From: Gnetum montanum
Taxonomy: Eukaryota; Streptophyta; Gnetopsida; Gnetales; Gnetaceae
NCBI GenBank assembly: GCA_015680685.1
Contig: MNCI01001480.1
Coordinates: 245,683-309,682, forward strand
Length of the DNA: 64,000 bases
Direction of reading: 5' to 3'
The notes under the pieces are model-generated. The model was not told the origin of the DNA, did no database searches, and saw only the letters and a program-made list of their open reading frames with translations. Positions 55,691 to 64,000 of this stretch are shown piece after piece. Positions within the stretch are counted from its first letter, which is position 1. Each line of letters begins with the position of its first letter. A program made the translations under genes and the position numbers.

Positions 55691-57387
55691 CAATTTGGAA
55701 TTTCTCATCTAAGAAGTCTTAAATTTTATCCATCTTAGCCAATATTTTAGTAACATATTTTTGAATCAGAAAGGTTTTTCTTTACATCATTTTATTTAGA
55801 TGTGCTTCCTCCTCTGAATCATAGAAATGTACCTCCCTTTTGGGAATGGAGGGATTCCTATTATATTCCTCTATGCTTTCTTTGTTTCTCAACTCTCCTT
55901 CTTTCTTTACCACCTAATTAGTCAGCATTTAAATTTTATGGTCTCTCATTATGAAGTCTTCCTTGGGCATAGATCCCAAGAGTTTATCTAGTTTTATGTC
56001 AGTGCCCATCTATAATGTGTTGAAGCTACTCCCTTTGAGAAAATCCATGGTGTGGACATCGGTGTAAGGAGTAGTACTTGCCCAAGGCAACATTCAAAGA
56101 TTTATAATTATCTTACTTCCATCCTTGGATTTGTTTCCTTAGATTTAACACTCTAGAGTACATTTAATACTTATCATTAAATAGCTCTAGCATTGTACTT
56201 CATCTATGAATGGAAATTGACTCTAATGATCAGTACCAACTTTCAACTTCTTTGATGAGTATCATTGATAATAATTTGAGCCATTTCCATTCATTCTCAA
56301 TGTTTTGTAAGACACACACATCATGAAAGGCCTATAGATGATGCTGAGGATCAACATTATATTCTCCTTTAAATTCAGAAATATTGTTCATATCAAGCTT
56401 TTTAATTCTACTATCCCTTTGATGCTTAGTAGGAATTTGAATTACTTCTAAAATACTAAGAATTTTCCTCATAGCCAACAATGGTTCATCATAGCCATTG
56501 TATTCATTGTGGTCCATATCATGTGTATGTCTTCTATGATGAGACCTATTGTACCTCCATTCTTGATGATGCTCTCGTTCCTCGCATAGTTGCCTATGTT
56601 GTCGATTCGTTTCATCATAATGGAGCTTCTGATCATCTCCATCTTGATTCTAATCACTCCTCCTTCTATCTTGACCATACCTCCTCCTATTAGAGTTTGA
56701 CAATGAGGAGGATGGTGAAGGTGGAGGACTAGGATAATGGTATCTACTAGTCCTTCTCCTATGATCCTTGGCTTATTTTTTCTCCTTTTTCTTAGATGAA
56801 CAACTAGGATATCCTTACATTCATCTTCTTTGGGCTATGGACTCTATCCTCCCCTCATCTTGATTGTTCTCCAAGGTTGATTGCAACCGTTGGTGAAGTG
56901 TGACATCCTCCATGAAAGGACAAGAATATGTATACTAAGATAGCCTTGAGAAGAAATCATGGTTCTCTTTCTATAATTTTAGAAAAAATAGTGTCGATAT
57001 CCTCTTGTCCTTAAAGGCTTTATGCCATGCTTCCATGTGTTGATCTTTTCTGAGATGGGCTTTTGAGGGTTGATAACCTGTGAAGGTATGATCTGTTACC
57101 TCATACTTTGCATCTCATGATTCAATTTTTAGCTTTACAATATTGGCCATTACCATGGTAGAAATAGATCGATCAAGAGGTAATATAATCTTACCCTCCA
57201 TATTCCTCTAGTATAACTTTTTATCTTGATGAAGAATAAAGGTGAAATCCAAATAGTAGGTATCTAGATGTGCATAGACTACTTTCAGCTACTGAGGTTT
57301 CTCATCGGTAGTCCATTTAGTCTTATTATGTTATTGATTGAAGTCATCGACATGGGATGGTAATTCATTCCTACAAGAAGAAGCCAT
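55691..57387 (-). pseudogene. gag pseudogene of element 3
   Basis: It starts at 57387 (MASSCRNELPSHVDD), about 140 nt after the primer site. In order: LDFTFILHQDKKLY and NMEGKIILPLDRSISTMVM; a basic Arg/Ser/Pro-rich section (RRRTSRYHYPSPPPSPSSS) at about 56660-56760; the core with KKLDMNNISEFKGEYN, HLQAFHDACVLQNIENEW, SWY, LELFNDKY and LRKQIQG (56480-56130). The long N-terminus before the core (about 290 residues) is shared with elements 4 and 5 and absent in elements 1 and 2. Stops are mainly TAG/TAA where Gln or Trp is expected. Confidence 0.85.
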
Positions 57388-57528
57388 TTTAGTGATGTGT
57401 ATAAAGTATACCTTGATATAATTTTATTATTATTATTTTCTATGAAATATGACTCATTATATTTTCCTTATAACAATTTTATATTAATTCACTATTTAAC
57501 AATACCTAGCGTACTTAGCTAAACTAAG

Positions 57529-57546
57529 TCCCTAATAGTGATACCA
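57529..57546 (-). other. element 3 primer binding site (tRNA-Asp type, decayed)
   Basis: Minus strand TGGTATCACTATTAGGGA, one base inside the LTR. Every difference from TGGCGCCGTTGCCGGGGA is a transition. Confidence 0.7.
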
Positions 57547-57547
57547 A

Positions 57548-58370
57548 TGATGAGAAGCAGGTAGATCGTATGCCCAATCATATGAATTATTTACCTAAGT
57601 GGCCAATATTCCTACATAGTGAATTATGTAGTTGTAAGTTGTTGTCTTCCTAATCTATACTTGTATTAATTTGTGCATAAGATTAAGTGTGGTTGAGGCA
57701 TATGATATTTATTTTTTATATTTTTACTATTTTTCTCCTACTTGCTAAATGAGTATATGAATTAACATTTAATACTTAAATTAACTAATAGATTAATTAC
57801 TTCGTTAACTAACTATCCTAATGTAGAGTATCTATTCCCACTTGCCATATACATCCTAAACCTATATTAACGCTATTGGGTTACTGAGTGTATATGATTG
57901 GGTGCACCAATTATCTACCATTGGGATTACCAAGCATTAATATATCATGATCAAAGTGGACATACCTACATTTCTTATGAACAATAACATTAGTTACCAA
58001 AGAACAAGAATGTAAATTACATGTAAAATAAATTATTAAAAAGTTGAATTATGCTAGTCTAAGTGCTATAATGGATAGAGAGAATCTCAATTTTATTGTC
58101 GTATATGCAAATGTGTCCAAGTATATGTGCACTTAGATAAAATATTGTACAATCTCTTAAATTCACACTGTGGGTACTCAAAAGAAAAATATTCTAACTT
58201 TTGTGGAAAGAAACTACAAGAATTCGGCTAAGGCTACAACCAAAGCATGCCATGAATGTGAAGGGTATGTGCATTTATATAGGCAACACCTACATCAATG
58301 TTGACATACATGCATCAATGTATCATAGGATGCATCGATAGACATGCTTCGATGAGGTTGCATCAATGGG
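57548..58370 (-). repeat. element 3 5' LTR (probably truncated at its outer end)
   Basis: It begins TGATGAGAAGCAGG and contains the ATTTTATTG / GATAAAAT hairpin arms (about 58091, 58136). The minus-strand TATATAAATG box is near 58272-58281. The cassette ends abruptly at GCATCAATGGG, about 40 bp short of the end seen in the 3' LTR, where element 5 begins. Confidence 0.78.
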
Positions 58371-59275
58371 TGATGAGTAGACAGGTTGCAATGATGTACA
58401 TATGTCAAAGTAGCCCCATTGATGTAACCTTGTTAATGCATGGTCAAATGCATTGACATAGATGTAACGACACTAACACAAGTAGGGCCTATATAAATGC
58501 ACTCATCACCCACATTTATGGCACTTAGAATTCTAAGAATTCATAGTGTAGCGAAGTTTTTATAGTTTCTATTTTCTAGAGTTAAAATATTTTTCCTCTG
58601 AGGACCCGTAGTAAGAATTAAGAGATTGTACAAGGCTTTATTCAAGTGCCTATGTACTCGATCACATTGGCATGAACGACAATATAGTTGAGATTTTCTA
58701 CATTCATTGTAGCACTTAGATTATTTTCCTCTTTATGTTCAACACTTTATTCTTAAATCAATTTATATTTATGGCCTTGAATAATTAATATAATTAATCA
58801 TAAAAAACATAAATATGATCGCTTTGAGCATAATATATTGCACTTGGTAATCCTAGTATTGGATATTTGGCATGACCAATAATACCCACTTGGTAATCCA
58901 ATAGCATTAATATGAGTTCGAGATGTGTATGACATGTGGAAATAGTTACTTTTTTTAGGATAATTAGTTACTAGATTAGTTAAGTAGTTAGATAATTAAT
59001 TATTAAATCTCCATTCACTCATCTTGGCACTAGGATAATATATATATATATATATATATACTTATAAAAATAGATATAATGTATCTTAACTCACATTTAA
59101 CCATACGTACTGATAATACAAGTGTAAGTTAGGAAGACAATGATCATACAACTCCATGATTCACTATTTAGGACTATAGGCAACTTAGGAAACCAAGTCT
59201 ATAGAATTTGACTAGATTACTAGTGAATGCTTATTATTCATATGGTTGGGAGTAGGGGATACCTGTCACTCGTCA
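58371..59275 (+). repeat. element 5 5' LTR
   Basis: 905 bp, TGATGAGTAGACAGG...GTCACTCGTCA. The cassette contains ATTGATGTAAC, GTTAATGCAT and CATTGACATAGATG words (58385-58480). The TATA box CTATATAAATGC is near 58490-58501. A (TA)n run lies at about 59035-59060 in U5. Confidence 0.85.
59035..59060. repeat. (TA)n microsatellite in the LTR of element 5
   Basis: An uninterrupted TA run of about 12-13 units. Confidence 0.95.
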
Positions 59276-59276
59276 T

Positions 59277-59294
59277 TGATGACATTACTGGGAA
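59277..59294 (+). other. element 5 primer binding site (tRNA-Asp type, decayed)
   Basis: TGATGACATTACTGGGAA against TGGCGCCGTTGCCGGGGA: seven differences are G-to-A or C-to-T and one is a transversion. Correct position, one base after the LTR. Confidence 0.65.
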
Positions 59295-59445
59295 TCTAGT
59301 TTAGCTAAGTGTGCTAATTAGTAATAGACTATGACTTTACGTAAAGACATTGTAAACATAAAACAACGACTTATTATTAATTCAATAAGAAAGATACTTG
59401 AAAAATTGAAACATTAAAGGCATATTATTTTTATATATAACTAAC

Positions 59446-61400
59446 ATGGCTTCTTCTCATAAAAATGAATCTTCACCAAACATAGGAGAATGCAATCAAT
59501 GATAGGTGAAACTAAAGAACCTCAACAACTTAGAGTTATCTATGCTCATCCAAAGCCTTATAATCTAGATTCTACTTTCATCTTTCATTAAGATGAACAA
59601 ATGCACTGGAGAGACATGGAAGAAAACATTATGTTTTCTTCCAATCAATCCATTCCTACCATGTTAATGATCAATTTAATCAAATTTGTCTTCACAACAC
59701 TCAACACAAAATATGAGGTCGTAGACCACATGTATAGGGACTATCATCCTATAGATGCCCATTATAAGAAAGATCGGCACATGGAAGTGTGCTATGAGGC
59801 CTTTAAGGGCAAAAGGGTCATGACATCATTATTCTTATGACAACATAAAGAGGATGAGGATTTCTTTTTTGGCCAATCCTAACATATAGATTTTCGTGGT
59901 TTCTTTGAGGAGGACATCCTTCACGAACAATTACAATCAACCTTGGAAAACTTTGGTGATGGAAAGACATGGTGTCAAGAAAATGGAGCCTTAAAGGATA
60001 GAAATCCTAGTCATTTGTCTAATGGTAAGGAGAATGATGAGAAGTAGAAAAAAGAGAAATAGAAGGATTAGGATAGGGAACGAAGGAGAAGTACTAGCAA
60101 GAACTGTTCGCCTAGTTTTACTTCTTTACCCTCATCATTCACATTTTCATCCAACTCTAATAAAAGGAGTTGGGGCCAAGAAAAAACGAGTAGTTGGGAC
60201 CAAGATGAAGATGAAAGGTGGAATAAATATGACTGGAAATTTTGTTGAGATGATTAAGAACAAAGGTAGAGACAACCATAAGAGGGAGAAGAGCACCATT
60301 AGGAGCAAAGGCATAACAAGACTCATTATAGGTGTCATAGCCATGAAAGGGACCACCATGAATGAAATGGCTATCATGAGGCTCTGCTGGCTACTAGAAA
60401 TATGATTAATATTTTAGAGATAGTGAGAATTCCCACAAGACATCAAAGATATAGACAGATTAAGATGCTAGGTATGAATAATATTCCCATGTTCAAAGGG
60501 GGATATCATGCAAATCCACAAAATCATCTACAAGCATTTCATGATGAATGTGCCTTGCAGAACATAGAAAATGAATGGCATAAGCTTAAATTATTCACAA
60601 GGACACTCACCAAAGAAGAAAAATGCTAGTAATGGTTCTTGGAACTAGAATCTATTTGCCGATGGAGTACCATATTAGAGCTATTTAATGACAAATACCA
60701 AATGTATTCCAGAGATTCTAACATACATAGGTAGATTCAATGATGAAAATAGTGAAATCATGAGTCCTTGAATGTGGATTTTGGTAGATACTACTCTCTT
60801 CTATACTAATTCTTAGGCCATGAATACTCTCAAAGGGAACAACTTCACCACATCATAGATGGACTTCAAAATAAGACAAGGGAAATCCTTGGGGTCTATA
60901 CCCAAGGAAGACTCTCTAAAATGTAGGTCCATCATATTCAAAGGTTGATAAAGTAGGTGGCAAAAGAAGAAGGAAAGATAAAGAAACATGAATGTATAGA
61001 AAAGTATAACAAAAACCCCTCCATTCACAAAAGGAAGGTGCATTTCTATGATTCGAAAAAGGAAGCATCTCTTGAGGAAGTGGTGCAAAGGAGGACTTTG
61101 TCAGTACAAAAATATTTCACTGAAATATCAACTAAGATTGATAAAATATGGGACTTCTTGAATGAGAAATTTTAAATAATATCTCTTAAAATTATAGAAG
61201 AAAAAATGAAGCAAGGGAGTAGTGGTCAAGATAGAAGAAGAAAGAAGGATGTAGAAAAAGGTTACTATCAGCAAAAGGGTAAGGATGTAATGGTTAAAGA
61301 AGTTGTAGATTCTAAAAGAGATGATGATAGATGCCGTATCTATTAATATGAACATCCTAAGGGATGTTTTCCAATGCTATCACATCTACAAGAGTCTAGG
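59446..61400 (+). pseudogene. gag pseudogene of element 5
   Basis: It starts MASSHKNESSPNIGE at 59446, the same start as element 3. Then LDSTFIFH and RDMEENIMFSSNQSIPTMLM (59560-59670), a basic section (60030-60360), and the core LGMNNIPMFKGGYHANPQNH, LQAFHDECALQNIENEW, KLKLFTRTLTKEEKC (60450-60630). The linker KEEGKIKKHECIEKYNKNPS follows (60957 onward). The knuckle is degenerate (CRIY, stop, YEHPKGCF near 61331-61370). Many stops. Confidence 0.83.
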
Positions 61401-62139
61401 GTATATGCATCAAATCTCAAATTTGCAAAATGGGAAACACCTAGGCAATTGCCTTCCCTACAAGGCAACTATAGGTAGTAGTTCCAACAACCAATGTATT
61501 ATCTAAGTGGAGTACCTCCTCAACCTCAGAAGCAATACTAGCAATGGAAATGCCCACAATCATGGGGGATTCCACCATCATGATACTAGTATACTTATGG
61601 GTAGCCAAATCCTTATGTATATTATGTTCAACAACTTGTATTCCCTCATGACTCATCTAGCCGCACCTCCTTCTCTCACCACTACTACCCTTTGGAATAT
61701 TATAGAGAAACTTCTCCAAGGGGGAGTCTCCTTTTCATTTTCCTCCTCCATTTCTCTTTAGTAGTCCTTACACCATCAACAATCATAGCCTTGCAACTTG
61801 CTCCACCTTTTGCAGGGAAAAATTCTACCATAGCCACAACAATGAGACATTGTGAGGGCAGTAAACTTACAACTAGATATTCATCCAAGTGGTTCTAAAT
61901 AGAAACCTTGTAAGAGACCATTTTTTAAAATGAAAAATCCCACAAAACCCTCATAGAAACCTATGGCTATTAACCCTTTCTCATCTACCTCTAAAAGTAC
62001 TCTTGAGTCACCTTCAAACAAAAAGCCCTCCAATGGGTACATTGTCATATTAATTCATGTGGTCACTAATTGGATAAAGGCTATCCACCTTTCTAGAAAG
62101 TGATCTGATCCTAGAAGTCCTCTTATCTATCTACAAATT

Positions 62140-62556
62140 GTAGGGAACAATCCATGTAAGGCTCTATTGGATTCAGGTTCTAGGGTGAACTTAATCTCCC
62201 AAGAAGTGTATGAGATCTGTAACATGCTTGCTCTCCAAAAGAGCAATATTAGACTAGCACTTGAAAATCAAGCCATCACTATTCCTTTGGGACTAGTGGA
62301 GGACATCGTGATCACCATCTATGAGTGGTCCTATCCTACATATTTTCTTGTAATCCATGTGAATAACTATAAGGGGGACTTCCCTACCATTATGGAAAGG
62401 GCTTGGCTAAGTACCATAGATGCCAAGATGAGGATTAGAAACCTTTCCTTAGAAATATCTAAGGAAAATGAATTTGTTAAAATGAAGAAAAAAGATTTTT
62501 ATGCATTGCATACAACAAGACAGGTTCAAATTGCATGTATAAAATATGGACATTAA
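62140..62556 (+). pseudogene. protease, element 5
   Basis: ALLDSGSRVNLISQEVYEI keeps the D-S-G motif. GLVEDIVITIYEWSYPTYFL, NNYKGDFPTIMERAWL and MRIRNLSLEISKENEF follow. This 130-codon stretch is open. Confidence 0.85.
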
Positions 62557-62979
62557 GGGGTACATATATCCAAGCATGCAACCAATGTGTTAAAACAATA
62601 GTCATTCAAAAGTTCTTGTATGCAAAAACCACAAAACAGAAAGGTACTCAATGGTTGACATCAGAACATCAAGCTAAATCCATAATATGCATGGAATCAT
62701 TGGAGAACCTCACAAGAACCTACATGGAAAATATGGATGAAATGGATGATAGTCAACTCTTCCACACATAGAATGAAATGCATTGAAGAGAATTGGAAAT
62801 CCCAAATCACTTTAAGAAGAAGCCCCTTGAACTAAAAAATTTACCGAAAACTTTAGAATATGATTTCCTTGACAATGATAAGCCAATAATCATTAATGCC
62901 AACCTTGCTAAAGATCAAAAAAAAGAAACTACTGAAAGTAGTGAACAAGTGGTCAACATTTTTTACTTGGTCATATCAT

Positions 62980-64000
62980 GAACTAACAAGGATAAATCCA
63001 TGGATATGCTAGCACCACATCTATATAGACTCTTCCATTAAGCCAAAGAGGCAATTGTAGAGAAGATTGAACCTAAAAATTAAATAAGTTATCAAAGAAA
63101 AAGTAGAACAACTTCTTAAGGTCAAGTTCATATATCTGATTGTGAATAGCAAATGGGTTAGCCCACTCATGATTGTACCTAAGAAAGGAGGGAAGTGGTG
63201 GGTTTGTATAGATTTCACACTGCTAATCATGGCAACCTTCAAAGATCATTTTCTATTACCATTTGTTTACCAAGTATTTGTCACCATTACAAGATATTGT
63301 TATCACAACTTTTTGGATGGCTATAATGACTATAACTTGGATGTAGATCGTGTTAGAAGATGAGGCTAAAACAACATTCAGAAGTCCCTATGAGATTTTT
63401 ACATATTGAAAGATGCCCTTTGGCTTGTGTAATACTCCTACTACTTTTCAATACTTGATGCTTAGCATCATCCAACAACAAATTGGTAGTGGATTAGAAG
63501 TCTTCATGGATAACTTCTCTACCTATGCTACCACATTTGAGCAAGCCTTGAACTATCTTGAGTAAGTGCTTCAAAAATGTGTAGAGACTAATATTAAGCT
63601 CAACTAGTAGAAACGCCACTTGATGATCTAAGAATACATAGTTTTAGAGCACGAAATTTTATTAAAAGGGTTCAAGGTAGACCTAGAAAAGGTATGAGTC
63701 ATCCAAGGAATTACTAGACAACCTAAATGGTAAAAGATGTAAGATCATTTCTTGGCCATACTATTTATTATCAGCATTTCATTGAGAACTTATCAAGAAT
63801 TACTAAGCTATTGGTATAGTTAACAGAGAAGGATGCACCCTTTAATTGGACCAAGGAATGTGAGCTAGCATTCTATCAGTTACAGCAAAAGCTCATGGAA
63901 ATTCCCATTCTACATGCTCTAGATTAATCCAAACCCTTCTACATCATGATGGATACATCTAATTATGCATTGGGTGCTATGCTTACATAATTGAATGATC
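62980..64000 (+). pseudogene. reverse transcriptase and start of RNase H, element 5
   Basis: Pieces in several frames: EQLLKVKFIYLI, SKWVSPLMIVPKKGGKWWVC, TFKDHFLLPF, YQVFVTITRYCYHNFLDGY, GLEVFMDNFSTYATTFEQAL (catalytic box FMDD changed to FMDN), KVDLEKV, and finally SKPFYIMMDTSNYALGAMLT at the window edge, the start of RNase H. The RT palm is present but mutated. It continues beyond the window. Confidence 0.83.

Larger units (their letters stand above)
45515..58370 (-). mobile_element. element 3: Athila-like retrotransposon with gag, pol and ORF2
   Basis: A minus-strand element of about 12.9 kb, with 5' LTR at 57548-58370, primer site at 57529-57546 and gag from 57387. A spacer follows, then protease, RT, RNase H, integrase (54740 down to 51120), the conserved block (49976), an internal cassette (49633-49690), ORF2 (49170 to about 46310), polypurine tract (46109-46123) and 3' LTR (45515-46108). 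It is the only element here with all regions, so it gives the full gene order gag-pol-ORF2. All frames are broken and the protease, RT and integrase active sites are altered. TAGAT precedes it, but no matching duplication is seen at the other end, where element 5 begins. Confidence 0.88.
58371..64000 (+). mobile_element. element 5: Athila-like retrotransposon, 5' part, cut by window end
   Basis: It starts with an LTR (58371-59275), primer site (59277-59294), gag (59446-61400), spacer, protease (about 62140-62556), RT (62980-63900) and the beginning of RNase H (about 63930 to the window end). It abuts the truncated 5' LTR of element 3, head to head, and so probably inserted into it. All frames are broken. 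Confidence 0.87.

Noticed and set aside
55293-55712. 139-codon plus-strand ORF as a gene
   Set aside because: It is the antisense of the gag-protease spacer of minus-strand element 3 and has no recognisable domain.
1-64000. tRNA or rRNA genes
   Set aside because: No cloverleaf-forming stretch or rRNA core was noticed. The only tRNA-related sequences are the 18-nt primer binding sites. A tRNAscan run would settle this.

Overview
The window reads as nuclear DNA of a large-genome seed plant. It is AT-rich, mostly non-coding, and filled with nested, heavily decayed Ty3/gypsy LTR retrotransposons around a small gene-bearing island. The mutations in the repeats are mostly C-to-T and G-to-A transitions, as expected of methylated plant heterochromatin. 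A gymnosperm is plausible, but nothing here proves it.

Layout. 1-11216: old repeats. There is a minus-strand gag relic (element 0) containing a solo LTR with a perfect 5-bp target-site duplication (2597-3429), a second gag relic with a probable divergent LTR (element 7, about 7340-9439), and the front of an 'ORF2' (about 9480-10046) belonging to an old host element (element 6). 11217-35183: a three-element nest. Element 4 (plus strand, own length about 9.4 kb, with gag, protease, RT, RNase H and integrase remnants) inserted into element 6. Element 1 (minus, 11351-17241) then inserted into element 4's 5' LTR, and element 2 (minus, 24907-33623) into its 3' internal region. Each insertion has a 5-bp target duplication that differs by one transition. 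35184-37380: the other half of element 6 and a chromovirus integrase fragment. 37395-45494: the gene island, with tandem repeats, a GC-rich fragment of a GH81 endo-1,3-beta-glucanase, a duplicated upstream segment, a nearly complete LRR receptor-like kinase gene (39851-43261) broken by one in-frame TGA, and a small ORF with a CLE/TDIF-like motif. 45515-58370: element 3, a minus-strand element with gag, pol and an extra ORF2 between pol and the 3' LTR. 58371-64000: element 5, plus strand, cut by the window end.

How the parts relate. Elements 0-6 look like one Athila/Tat-like group. They share a tRNA-Asp-type primer binding site, LTRs beginning TGATG and ending in CTCATCA, a gag with an unusual CX2CX3HX4C knuckle and, in elements 2, 3 and 6 (with a remnant in element 1), an ORF2 in the position of the Athila envelope-like gene. 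Elements 1 and 2 have no pol at all and use a shorter gag, so they look like a non-autonomous family that would need pol from relatives such as elements 3 to 5. Two features stand out. The U3 region is very short (about 110-140 bp) and is almost entirely a cassette of short palindromic repeats whose sequence changes from copy to copy. A second copy of this cassette with its TATA box sits about 470 bp upstream of ORF2, like an internal promoter. In the island, the receptor kinase (non-RD type) and the GH81 fragment both recall microbe perception, but both are damaged.
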